Source of the DNA: Candidatus Egerieimonas intestinavium
GTDB lineage: Bacteria > Bacillota > Clostridia > Lachnospirales > Lachnospiraceae
NCBI GenBank assembly: GCA_018711815.1
Contig: DVHU01000063.1
Span: 1 to 37,560 of the forward strand
Direction of reading: 5' to 3'
DNA length: 37,560 nt
Made by a program: the position numbers and the translations under genes. The notes under the pieces are model-generated. The model did no database searches and had not been told where the DNA came from. It saw nothing but the letters and a program-made list of their open reading frames with translations. Below, piece after piece: positions 21,714 to 29,584 of the stretch. The stretch's first letter is position 1. Every line of letters starts with the position of its first letter.

Positions 21714-22672
21714 TGTTTTTTCTCCCGCAGCTGACGCTCAATGGGTCCTGTCAGGTTATTGACCACATCGTAGAAGGAGCCCTGCATGGTGCAGCCCGCG
21801 GCCTGTACGTGCCCGCCGCCGCCGAAGGCCTGGGCGATCTCGCTGACATTTACCTCTCCGTTGGAGCGCATGCTCACCTTAAACTGCTGTGTGCCCACCG
21901 CATAGAGGAAGATCGCCACTTCAACGCCTCTGGTGATCCGCAGCTGGTCTACGATTCCGTCCAAATCCTTGGGCGTCACACCGTAAAATTCCATAACCCG
22001 CTGACTCACCACGCCCACGATGCACCTGCCGTCCAAAAGCATAATGCTCTCCAGAATGGTCCTTCCCATGATCTGGTTCTGCCGATAAGTTCTGGTGTAG
22101 AAGGACTCATCCACGATTCGGGAAAAATCAATCCCTTTATCCATCAGAACTCCTGCAATTCGCATGGTCTCAGCGCTGGTGCCGGGGTGGCGGAACATGC
22201 CTGTATCGTGAATAATTCCCGTATACAGAGCCTCCGCCGCCGCCTTAGATATCTTCTCCTCCTCCAGCAGGCCAAAGAGGACCTCAGCGGTGGAGCTGGC
22301 CTCCGGGCAGATCACATTGTCGTCTCCCAGCCCGCTGTTGGTCACGTGATGATCTACGCAGACCGTATGCTTTGCCGCGTTCATAATCTCCTGGGACACG
22401 CAGATCCGATCCTTGCTGCTGACGTCAAAGAGCAGCAGCAGGTCATATTTGTCTCCCAGCTCGAAATTCTCCTTTACCTGATCCATGCCCTGGATATAGC
22501 TGAAGACCTCCCGCACATCCTTCAGGTAAACATCCACCTGCAGCTGGGGATAATTATCCCGCAGGTACAGGTACATACCCATGCAGGAGCCTATGCAGTC
22601 CCCATCCGGATTCACATGCCCGGTGATGGCCACCGTGCCGACTCCCTTTAAGGCTTCCAATAATTTATTCAT
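21710..22672 (-). CDS. nrnA: Bifunctional oligoribonuclease / pAp phosphatase (DHH family)
   Basis: A 320-residue DHH/DHHA1 phosphoesterase that degrades nano-RNA and dephosphorylates 3'-phosphoadenosine 5'-phosphate. Metal-binding motifs include GHVNPDGDCIGS (His19, Asp23, Asp25), a middle Asp motif (LLLFDVSS) and VDHHVTNSG. The DHHA1 substrate-binding domain ends with AFGGGGHVQAAGC. It overlaps rbfA by 8 bp and truB by 4 bp. The standard operon position supports NrnA. Confidence 0.94.
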   Translation of the reverse strand: MNKLLEALKGVGTVAITGHVNPDGDCIGSCMGMYLYLRDNYPQLQVDVYLKDVREVFSYIQGMDQVKENFELGDKYDLLLLFDVSSKDRICVSQEIMNAAKHTVCVDHHVTNSGLGDDNVICPEASSTAEVLFGLLEEEKISKAAAEALYTGIIHDTGMFRHPGTSAETMRIAGVLMDKGIDFSRIVDESFYTRTYRQNQIMGRTILESIMLLDGRCIVGVVSQRVMEFYGVTPKDLDGIVDQLRITRGVEVAIFLYAVGTQQFKVSMRSNGEVNVSEIAQAFGGGGHVQAAGCTMQGSFYDVVNNLTGPIERQLREKKQ

Positions 22673-23042
22673 CGTCCACTTCCTGTTCTTCTTTTCCCGT
22701 CACCTCCGAGATCAGCTTGGACATGGCCGCGCCGTACTCAATGGAGGTATCTAATACAAACTGAATCTGAGGGGTGTTGCGCAGGTTCAGCTCCTTGGCC
22801 AGCTGACGCCGGATATACCCCTCCGCGCTCTTTAAGCCGGTGATGGCATCCTTCTTTACCTGCTCATCCCCCATAACGCTGATGTAGGCCTTGCAGGTTT
22901 TCAGATCCGGCGCCACCTCCACCGCAGTCACTGAGGTCATCAGCGGAATCCTGGGGTCCTTGATCTCCTGACGGATTACGCTGCTTAACACCTTCTGCAC
23001 TTCCCCGTTGATTCTGGTATTTTTAATGCTGTTTTTCCTCAT
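22665..23042 (-). CDS. rbfA: Ribosome-binding factor A
   Basis: A 125-residue KH-fold factor needed for late 30S maturation and cold adaptation. The N-terminal basic MRKNSIKNTRINGEVQKVLS and the conserved IKDPRI region (about 29-36) are typical. The short acidic C-terminus (EEQEVDDE) is not unusual. It lies 32 nt behind infB, with GAGGAAAAATC before the ATG. Confidence 0.96.
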   Translation of the reverse strand: MRKNSIKNTRINGEVQKVLSSVIRQEIKDPRIPLMTSVTAVEVAPDLKTCKAYISVMGDEQVKKDAITGLKSAEGYIRRQLAKELNLRNTPQIQFVLDTSIEYGAAMSKLISEVTGKEEQEVDDE

Positions 23043-23074
23043 GATTTTTCCTCAATTTCTTATGGCAGGGCTCC

Positions 23075-25888
23075 CTATCTGGGAACCTCCACCATGATAT
23101 ATGCCTCAACCTGGTCAAGCTCCTGAATATCTCCGAAGTCCTCGAAGACCAGACCGCACTCGTAGCCGGCCTTTACCTCCTTCACATCGTCCTTGAAACG
23201 CTTCAGGGATGCCAGGCCGCCCTCGAAGATCTGCTTTCCTTCTCTGGAAATGCGAACCTTGCAGTTTCTCTGGAACACACCGTCAAGCACATAGCTTCCG
23301 GCGATATTTCCCACTCCGGAGGCCTTGAAGATCTGGCGCACCTCCGCGTGTCCGATAACCTTCTCCTCGAAGATGGGATCCAGCATACCCTTCATGGCAG
23401 CCTCCACATCCTCGATGGCCTGGTAGATTACCCGGTACAGCCGGACGTCCACGCCCTCCTGCTCCGCAATGGCCTTGGCCGTGGCGTCGGGGCGCACATT
23501 GAAGCCGATAATGATGGCGTTGGAGGCGGAGGCCAGAGTTACATCGGACTCGTTGATGGCGCCCACGCCGCCGTGGATGATCTTCACCACGACCTCGTCG
23601 TTGGACAGCTTTAAGAGGCTCTGCTTTACGGCCTCCACGGAACCCTGCACGTCGGCCTTCACCACGATGCCCAGCTCCTTTAAGTTGCCCTCCTGGATCT
23701 GCGCGTACAGATCGTCCAGGGACATCTTTGCCTTGGTCTCCTCCAGCAGACGGTTCTTGCCCTCGGATACGAAGGTGGCCGCGAAGTTCTTGGCCTCCTT
23801 ATCGCTCTCGGTGGCCACCAGCACCTCGCCGGCTCCCGGCACGTCGGAGAGTCCCAGGATCTCCACCGGTGTGGAGGGTCCCGCCTCTTTTACCCGGCGT
23901 CCCTTGTCATCCATCATGGCTCTTACTTTTCCGCTGCTGGCCCCGGCGGCAATGTAATCGCCTACCCGCAGGGTTCCCTTCTGCACCAGAATGGTGGCCA
24001 CGGGACCTTTGCCCTTGTCAAGCTGGGCCTCGATCACCAGACCTCTGGCCTTTCTCTTGGGATTGGCCTTCAGCTCCAGCACCTCGGAGGTCAGCAGAAT
24101 CATCTCCAGCAGATCGTCGATGCCCTCGCCGCTCTTGGCGGATACCGGAACGAATACCGTGCTGCCGCCCCAGTCCTCGGGGATCAGCTCGTGCTCGGAG
24201 AGCTCCTGCTTAACCCGCTCCACGTTGGCGCTGGGCTTATCAATCTTGTTGATGGCTACGATAATCTCTACCCCTGCCGCCTTGGCATGGTTGATAGCCT
24301 CCACAGTCTGGGGCATCACGCCGTCGTCTGCGGCCACCACCAGCACCGCGATATCCGTGGCGTTGGCGCCGCGCATACGCATGGCGGTAAAGGCCTCATG
24401 GCCCGGGGTATCCAGGAAGGTGATCTTCCTTCCGCCCACGTTCACCACGTAAGCGCCGATATGCTGGGTGATTCCGCCGGCCTCCCGGTCGGTCACATGG
24501 CTGTTTCTGATCTTATCCAGCAGGGAGGTCTTACCGTGGTCTACGTGTCCCATTACGCACACAACCGGCGGCCGGGATACCAGAGTAGCCTCATCCTCCT
24601 CTTCCTCCCGGAGCAGTTCCTCGATCACGTCGATCTTCTCCTCGGGCTCTGCGATAATATTGTACTCCAGGGCGATCTCCTGGGCCTTCTCAAATTCAAT
24701 CTCATGGTTCACGGTCACCAGGATGCCTTCCATGAACAGCTTCTTCACGATGACGGAGGGCTGAATCTTCATCTTGTCAGCCAGCTCCCGGACGGTCATC
24801 TTCTCCGGCAGCTTGATCTCCTTGATCTCTTCCTTCTTCTCCTCCTTAGGCTGCTGGCGCACCGGCTTCTGCAGGGCTTTGGGCAGCCTCTGGTTGGGGC
24901 GGCGTCCCTGGTTGGGACGGTTTCCGCCGGCGTTGGGACGACGATCGCCGGTCATCTTCTCCTCGCGGCCCTTTTCCTTCTCTCTGTCCTTGTCCTTGCG
25001 GGCATCCCGGCCCGGCTTGCGCATGCCCAGATCCATAGTCTCCCCGGCGGGCTTTCTTCCGTCATTTCTCCGGTCTCTGTTCTGACCCGGACGGCTGTCG
25101 CCGCGCTCTCCAAAGGGTCTTCTTCCCTCGCCGGAGGCAGCTCCACGGTTCTCCCCGTCTCTCTTCTGGAAGGGACGGCGTCCGTCTCCGCTGTTGGAGC
25201 GGAAGGGGCGATCACCGGCATTTCTGGCCGGGCGGTCGCCGCCGCTTCTGGCGGGACGGTCACCGGCGGGACGGTCGCCTCTCACCGGGCGGTCTCCGCT
25301 GTTTCTAGCGGGACGATCTCCACCAAAGCGCTCCTGGCCTCTGGCGGGACGATCCCCCGCAGGGCGGTCGCTTCTGGCCGGACGGTCACCGGCGGGACGG
25401 CTCTGGGCCTGCACCTGCTCCTGTCTGGTCTCCTCGGGACGGGCCGGACGGCTGCCTTCCGCGCGCACGGGACGATCCCCTGTCGGGCGCTCTCCAGTCC
25501 TTGCGGGGCGTGCTCCCTCCGGGCGGGCGGGACGCTCTCCCGCAGGGCGGCCCTGGGCTCCTTTGCCGGCTCCGGGACGACCCTGGCCCGGACGGCGGAA
25601 ATTCTTTCCCTCCTGGGTCATGGCGTTCTGGGGACGGTAAACTTGAATAATATTTTTCTTCTTCGGTTTCTTCTCTACGTTTTCTTCCACTGACTTCTCC
25701 TTTTTCTCTGCTTCCTTGTTCTGTGCCGCTGCCTCCCCGAGACCGCCGCGCACCAGCTTCTCCTGGCCTTCTTCCAATATGCTCATGTGGCTTTTCACCT
25801 CGATGTCTTTTGATTTTAAAAACTCCAGAACCTCCCGGTTAGTCCGGCTCAGCTCCTTCGCCAATTCATGTATCCTCAATCCTGACAT
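23075..25888 (-). CDS. infB: Translation initiation factor IF-2
   Basis: A 937-residue GTPase that brings initiator tRNA to the 30S subunit and promotes subunit joining. The N-terminal IF2_N helix-rich domain (about 1-50) is followed by a long disordered linker (about 100-340) made of GDRPAR-like repeats rich in Arg, Gly and Pro. A second IF2_N domain spans about 362-412. The G domain has GHVDHGKTS (447-455), DTPGHEAF and NKID. Domains II-IV are complete to the C-terminus. It overlaps ylxQ by 13 bp. The linker makes it longer than compact IF-2s, but such linkers are common in high-GC clostridia. Confidence 0.97.
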   Translation of the reverse strand: MSGLRIHELAKELSRTNREVLEFLKSKDIEVKSHMSILEEGQEKLVRGGLGEAAAQNKEAEKKEKSVEENVEKKPKKKNIIQVYRPQNAMTQEGKNFRRPGQGRPGAGKGAQGRPAGERPARPEGARPARTGERPTGDRPVRAEGSRPARPEETRQEQVQAQSRPAGDRPARSDRPAGDRPARGQERFGGDRPARNSGDRPVRGDRPAGDRPARSGGDRPARNAGDRPFRSNSGDGRRPFQKRDGENRGAASGEGRRPFGERGDSRPGQNRDRRNDGRKPAGETMDLGMRKPGRDARKDKDREKEKGREEKMTGDRRPNAGGNRPNQGRRPNQRLPKALQKPVRQQPKEEKKEEIKEIKLPEKMTVRELADKMKIQPSVIVKKLFMEGILVTVNHEIEFEKAQEIALEYNIIAEPEEKIDVIEELLREEEEDEATLVSRPPVVCVMGHVDHGKTSLLDKIRNSHVTDREAGGITQHIGAYVVNVGGRKITFLDTPGHEAFTAMRMRGANATDIAVLVVAADDGVMPQTVEAINHAKAAGVEIIVAINKIDKPSANVERVKQELSEHELIPEDWGGSTVFVPVSAKSGEGIDDLLEMILLTSEVLELKANPKRKARGLVIEAQLDKGKGPVATILVQKGTLRVGDYIAAGASSGKVRAMMDDKGRRVKEAGPSTPVEILGLSDVPGAGEVLVATESDKEAKNFAATFVSEGKNRLLEETKAKMSLDDLYAQIQEGNLKELGIVVKADVQGSVEAVKQSLLKLSNDEVVVKIIHGGVGAINESDVTLASASNAIIIGFNVRPDATAKAIAEQEGVDVRLYRVIYQAIEDVEAAMKGMLDPIFEEKVIGHAEVRQIFKASGVGNIAGSYVLDGVFQRNCKVRISREGKQIFEGGLASLKRFKDDVKEVKAGYECGLVFEDFGDIQELDQVEAYIMVEVPR

Positions 25889-26217
25889 TCTCCCACCGAC
25901 CTTTCTGCACTTCCTTCTTCAAGCCTCTTCGCAATCGCCTCTGCGAAGTGCTCATCCAGTACGGCCAGTGATGCCCGGAATTCTTTTCCGATGGCCGCTC
26001 CCAGTTCCTCTTTCCTTCCGTATTTCCAGCAGGGCACCCGGTAATAAGTGCACATGTTCACAAATTTCTTGCTGGTGTTGGCGGAAGCTTCCTCTGAGAC
26101 AATAACCAGGAACGCCCGTCCTTCCTTGACTGCCTTCTCTGTAGAAAATTCCCCGCTGGCTATCCTGCCAGCCTTCTGGGCCAAGCCCAGGAGGGATAAG
26201 GTTTTATTCTGTGCCAA
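25876..26217 (-). CDS. ylxQ: L7Ae-family ribosomal protein (YlxQ)
   Basis: A 113-residue protein of the L7Ae/L30e/Gadd45 RNA-binding family. The N-terminus [20 protein letters not shown] and the [13 protein letters not shown] segment are characteristic. Family members bind kink-turn RNA; the role of YlxQ is poorly defined. The start is a TTG at 26217 behind GGAGCAGA, overlapping the rnpM stop by 14 bp. A later ATG would lose conserved residues. It sits at the standard position between ylxR and infB. Confidence 0.9.
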   Translation of the reverse strand: MAQNKTLSLLGLAQKAGRIASGEFSTEKAVKEGRAFLVIVSEEASANTSKKFVNMCTYYRVPCWKYGRKEELGAAIGKEFRASLAVLDEHFAEAIAKRLEEGSAERSVGECQD

Positions 26218-26488
26218 TCTGCTCCAACTCCTTCATCAGGCTGTCGTAAACCTGGGGCGGAATAGGCGTTTTTAAGGATCTCTCCAGCCCTCTGCTCTTT
26301 ACCGCCTTCTCCAGACACTCTCTGGAGAAGCACAGGTACGCCCCTCGGCCATTTTTCTTCCCCGTGGCGTCCAGAAGGATCTCTCCCTCCGCCGTCCGTA
26401 TCACGCGGATCATCTCTTTTTTATGCTTCATCTCACCGCAGCCGGTGCATTTGCGCATGGGGATTTTCTTCCCTGCAGCCAATTTCAT
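26204..26488 (-). CDS. rnpM: YlxR-family protein (RNase P modulator RnpM)
   Basis: A 94-residue DUF448/YlxR protein. Conserved elements are PMRKCTGCGEMK and LLDATGKKNGRGAYLC with a second Cys pair region (CFSREC). The family was shown in Bacillus to bind the RNase P RNA and modulate its activity. The ATG at 26488 overlaps the nusA stop as TGATG. A GTG one codon upstream is possible but would have no spacing to the AGGAG. Confidence 0.92.
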   Translation of the reverse strand: MKLAAGKKIPMRKCTGCGEMKHKKEMIRVIRTAEGEILLDATGKKNGRGAYLCFSRECLEKAVKSRGLERSLKTPIPPQVYDSLMKELEQIGTE

Positions 26489-27639
26489 CACTCCTGTTCC
26501 TGCTCTGACTCCTCAGCGTACGGCTCCTCATCGTAATTCTCCTGGCCGTACTCCTCGTCGTAATCCTCGTAGTCCTCTTCCTCATAATAGTCGAAATCTC
26601 CGGCCTCTCTAGCCTGGGTCTCGCTCTTAATATCAATCTTATAGCCGGTGAGACGGGCTGCCAGCCGGGCGTTCTGCCCTTCCTTGCCGATGGCCAGGGA
26701 AAGCTGGTAGTCGGGAACAATGACCGTGGCCGTCTTCTCATCCGGGTCGGCCATAACAGAGATCACCTTGGCCGGAGAGAGGGCATTCTCAATGAGAAGC
26801 GCCGGATTCTCATCCCAGTTGATGATATCAATCTTCTCACCGCCCAGCTCGGCCACAACGGCGTTGACTCTCGCCCCGTTCATACCCACGCAGGCGCCCA
26901 CAGCGTCCACGTCCGGGTCGTTGGACCAGACGGCGATCTTGGTTCTGCTGCCTGCCTCCCGGGCGATGCTCTTGATCTCTACGATTCCTTCCCGAACCTC
27001 CGTCACCTCGGACTCAAAGAGGCGCTTCACCAGCTCCGGGTGGGTCCGGGATACCAGAATCTTGGGGCCCTTGGGAGCATCCTTAACCTCCAGCACATAC
27101 ACCTTGATGCGCTCTGTGGGCCGGAAGGTCTCCCCCTTCACCTGCTCATTCTCATTTAAGATGGCGTCAACCTTGCCCAGGTTGATGCTGACATTTTTTC
27201 CTAAGTAGCGCTGTACAATTCCGGTGACCACTTCGCGCTCTTTCTCGTAATACTCGTTGTAGAGTACCTTCCGCTCTTCCTCGCGAATTTTCTGCAGGAT
27301 CACGTTCTTTGCGTTCTGGGTGGCGATCCGCCCGAACTCCCGGGATTTGATTTCCACATTGACGATATCCCCCAGCTCATACTTGGAGTCCATCATTTTG
27401 GCGTTGGTGAGGCTGATCTCCAGCACCGGATCCTCCACCTGCTCCACAACGGTTTTCTCTGCGAACACACTGAAATCTCCGGTCTCCGGATTAATGTTTA
27501 CCTTTACATTATCCGCCTTTCCGAAGTGGTTCTTGCACGCCTGGAGCAGAGACTGCTCAATGGCTTCCAACAGCGTCTCTTTGCTGATATTTTTTTCCTG
27601 TTCCAGAACATTCAGTGCTTCGATTAATTCTGTGTTCAT
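26488..27639 (-). CDS. nusA: Transcription termination/antitermination factor NusA
   Basis: A 383-residue RNA polymerase-associated factor that stimulates pausing and intrinsic termination. The N-terminal polymerase-binding domain (about 1-125) is followed by an S1 domain (about 135-200) and two KH domains (the second with SLAIGKEGQNARLAARLTGYKIDI). It ends with an acidic Tyr/Glu/Asp tail of about 35 residues (352-383) and lacks the extra C-terminal repeats of enterobacterial NusA. It follows rimP by 16 nt. The leader attenuator upstream of rimP fits NusA autoregulation. Confidence 0.97.
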   Translation of the reverse strand: MNTELIEALNVLEQEKNISKETLLEAIEQSLLQACKNHFGKADNVKVNINPETGDFSVFAEKTVVEQVEDPVLEISLTNAKMMDSKYELGDIVNVEIKSREFGRIATQNAKNVILQKIREEERKVLYNEYYEKEREVVTGIVQRYLGKNVSINLGKVDAILNENEQVKGETFRPTERIKVYVLEVKDAPKGPKILVSRTHPELVKRLFESEVTEVREGIVEIKSIAREAGSRTKIAVWSNDPDVDAVGACVGMNGARVNAVVAELGGEKIDIINWDENPALLIENALSPAKVISVMADPDEKTATVIVPDYQLSLAIGKEGQNARLAARLTGYKIDIKSETQAREAGDFDYYEEEDYEDYDEEYGQENYDEEPYAEESEQEQE

Positions 27640-27655
27640 TTTTTCTTACTCCTCC

Positions 27656-28120
27656 TTAAAAGTCAAACGCCAGTCGAATCAGCGCGATGTCTTTCCTCTC
27701 AAAAGTCTGGCTGCCGTCCTCCGCGGCAATGGTCACACTATCTGCATCATATGCACTTAAGACCCCGTAAAATTCCTTCTCATGCCGGATGGGGCGGAAG
27801 GTTCGGATCTCCACCTCCTTGCCCAGGCTCCGGGCGAAGTCCTTCTCTTTCTTCAGCGGTCTTCCCAGGCCCGGGGAGCTGACCTCCATAATATAGGCCT
27901 CGTCGATGAAATCCTTCTCATCCAGTTTCTCAGAAAAGGCCCGGCTGACGGTCTCGCAGTCATTGATGGTAATTCCGCCCTCCTTGTCCACGTAGGCCCG
28001 CAGATACCAGGTACCGCCCTCCTTCACATACTCCACGTCTACCAGCTCAAAGCCCAGGTTTTCCACGATGGGCAGCAGCAGGGCCTCCGCCTGACTCTCA
28101 TAGCTTTCTTTTTTGCTCAC
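27656..28120 (-). CDS. rimP: Ribosome maturation factor RimP
   Basis: A 154-residue 30S assembly factor. The N-terminal alpha/beta domain carries ESQAEALLLPIVENLGFELVDVEYVKEG, and the central segment is EVSSPGLGRPLKKEKDF. The C-terminal SH3-like barrel follows. I choose the GTG at 28120, with AGGTGAT five bases upstream; it yields MSKKESYE, the usual start. A GTG three codons earlier (28129) is the alternative. First gene of the nine-gene rimP-to-ribF operon. Confidence 0.95.
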   Translation of the reverse strand: MSKKESYESQAEALLLPIVENLGFELVDVEYVKEGGTWYLRAYVDKEGGITINDCETVSRAFSEKLDEKDFIDEAYIMEVSSPGLGRPLKKEKDFARSLGKEVEIRTFRPIRHEKEFYGVLSAYDADSVTIAAEDGSQTFERKDIALIRLAFDF

Positions 28121-28153
28121 AAGTATCACCTGCCTTTCCCGCTATCACAACAA

Positions 28154-28178
28154 AGGAGTGGGCCTTCTGCCCACTCCT
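28154..28178 (-). terminator. Attenuator-like hairpin in the rimP-nusA operon leader
   Basis: A 10-bp perfect stem, AGGAGTGGGC/GCCCACTCCT, with a 5-nt loop, followed on the minus strand by TTGTTGTG. It lies between the promoter (28206-28234) and the rimP start, so it would stop transcription before the first gene. Confidence 0.65.
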
Positions 28179-28205
28179 CAACTAGTAACATATTCATCAT
28201 AAGAA

Positions 28206-28234
28206 ATTATAGACGCTTTTTTCTGGAAAGTCAA
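28206..28234 (-). promoter_or_regulatory. Promoter of the rimP-nusA-infB-ribF operon
   Basis: Minus strand TTGACT (28229-28234), 17-bp spacer, TATAAT (28206-28211). Predicted start near 28199 gives a leader of about 80 nt. No other strong promoter was seen within the operon. Confidence 0.85.
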
Positions 28235-28278
28235 GGATTTTCTTTCCAGCGAAGCCCGCACTCTACTTCCTGCGCCCT

Positions 28279-28376
28279 CCCGCTCCCCTTATTCGCACTC
28301 GTCGTGCTTACGCACTCCAGTCCCGCGCTTTGCGCTAAGACTGCTCACCGGGGAGCGGGCCGCGAGCTGCGCTCGC
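28279..28376. other. Multi-stem structured intergenic element
   Basis: The gap between ddh and the rimP promoter holds a nested set of perfect stems. P1 is CCCGCTCCCC (28279-28288) with GGGGAGCGGG (28350-28359). Inside it lies P2, GCAC-TCGTC-GTGC (28295-28307), and P3, AGTC-CC-GCGC-TTT-GCGC with closing GACT (28319-28342). After it comes P4, GCGAGC-TGC-GCTCGC (28362-28376). The minus strand has a direct repeat of GAGTGCG around P2. No ORF of note lies here. It could be a dispersed palindromic repeat or a structured RNA; the strand is undecided. Confidence 0.6.
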
Positions 28377-28378
28377 TC

Positions 28379-28437
28379 GGGGAAGGAAAAAGGAACCAGC
28401 CACATGCAAGCATGCGCTGGTTCCTTTTCCCTTCCCC
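28379..28437 (-). terminator. Strong terminator of ddh
   Basis: A stem of about 22 bp with one mismatch (GGGGAAGG... with ...CCCTTCCCC), including AAAAGGAACCAGC/GCTGGTTCCTTTT and an inner CATGC-AA-GCATG. On the minus strand it ends in CCTTTTTCC. It begins 28 nt past the ddh stop. Confidence 0.8.
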
Positions 28438-28464
28438 TTCGGGCGCAGTTTGCGGCCCTTATAA

Positions 28465-29454
28465 TTATAAGCTATGGGCTCTTAATTCCTCGGGGCTGGC
28501 CGGGGACAGGTAGGCGGGTGCGATATCAAATACGGTCTTGCAGCCGCTCTGGCCCTCTTTCTTCATGCGATATGCCGCTCTGGCATACGCCACCAGCACG
28601 CTGGAGGTGAATTCCGGGTTGGAGCCCAGCTTCAGAGAGAACTCGATCATCTGATCGGTGTTCTCGCCGTCTCCGGTCTTTCCGCTTCTCATGACGAAGC
28701 CGCCGTGGGGCATACCCTTGTGGTTTGCCTCGAACTCCTCCTCGGTAATAAAGTTTACTGTAGTATCGTACTCGTCAAAGTAGTTAGGCATGGTCTTGAT
28801 GGCCTCCTCGATGGCTGCCTTATCAGCTCCCTCCTCAGCCACCACAAAGCACTCTCTGGTGTGCTTCTGGCGGGTGGTAAGCTCGGGATTCTTGCAAGCG
28901 CGCACCTGCTCCATGGCCTCCTCAACGGGCACCGTGTACTGGATGCCTCTCTTCACTCCGGGAACCCGGCGGATAGCGTCAGAGTGTCCCTGGCTTACGC
29001 CCTTGCCCCAGAAGGTATAGCTGGAGCCGTTGGGCAAAATGGACTCTGCGTACAGACGGTTCAGGGAGAACAGACCCGGATCCCAGCCTACAGAAATAAT
29101 TCCCAGGGTGCCCGCCGCCTTGCAGGCTGCGTCCACAGCGGCAAAGTGCTCGGGAATCTTGGCGTGGGTATCAAAGCTGTCAATGACAGAAACGTATTTT
29201 GCCATCTCCGGGGTCTGCTTGGGCAGATCCGTGGCGCTTCCGCCGCAGATAATCAGCACATCCAGCTCCTTGGCCTTGTCTGCCAGCTGTTCGTCCTTAT
29301 ATACCGGAACTCCCGGTGTCTTCAGGCTTACGCTCTCCGGAGCTCTTCTGGTAAATACCGCTGCCAGCTCCATGTCCGGATTCTGGCGAACAGCCAGCTC
29401 CACACCCTTGCCCAGGTTGCCGTAGCCTGCAATTCCAATTCTGATTTTTTCCAT
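28465..29454 (-). CDS. ddh: meso-Diaminopimelate D-dehydrogenase
   Basis: A 329-residue NADPH enzyme that aminates L-2-amino-6-oxopimelate directly to meso-diaminopimelate, the one-step branch of lysine and peptidoglycan precursor synthesis. The Rossmann motif GYGNLG is at 10-15, and the family signature GWDPGLFSLNRLYAESILP lies mid-protein. GKGVSQGHSDAIRRVPGV and the HTRECFV segment contact substrate in known enzymes. Length is typical. It has its own near-consensus promoter and a strong terminator, so it is monocistronic. Confidence 0.96.
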   Translation of the reverse strand: MEKIRIGIAGYGNLGKGVELAVRQNPDMELAAVFTRRAPESVSLKTPGVPVYKDEQLADKAKELDVLIICGGSATDLPKQTPEMAKYVSVIDSFDTHAKIPEHFAAVDAACKAAGTLGIISVGWDPGLFSLNRLYAESILPNGSSYTFWGKGVSQGHSDAIRRVPGVKRGIQYTVPVEEAMEQVRACKNPELTTRQKHTRECFVVAEEGADKAAIEEAIKTMPNYFDEYDTTVNFITEEEFEANHKGMPHGGFVMRSGKTGDGENTDQMIEFSLKLGSNPEFTSSVLVAYARAAYRMKKEGQSGCKTVFDIAPAYLSPASPEELRAHSL

Positions 29455-29498
29455 AGTCTATTCTCCTTTTTGCCTGTGTTTTCAAAGTTTCTGATACA

Positions 29499-29527
29499 GT
29501 TATAGTACGTGAGCGCTAAATTGTCAA
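29499..29527 (-). promoter_or_regulatory. ddh promoter
   Basis: Minus strand TTGACA (29522-29527), 17-bp spacer, TATAAC (29499-29504). The spacer contains the palindrome AGCGCT. Confidence 0.8.
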
Positions 29528-29584
29528 TATTTTTTATCGGCCTGAGCCTCGATGCAGCCGATTTCTTCATCTGACACTATCCCT

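Noticed and set aside
25150-25540. Repetitive DNA resembling a CRISPR or tandem array
   Set aside because: Repeat units are irregular, in frame and encode the IF-2 linker; there are no uniform spacers.
24191-25693. 500-codon plus-strand frame antisense to infB
   Set aside because: Its repeats mirror the GDRPAR linker on the other strand; IF-2 motifs prove the minus strand.
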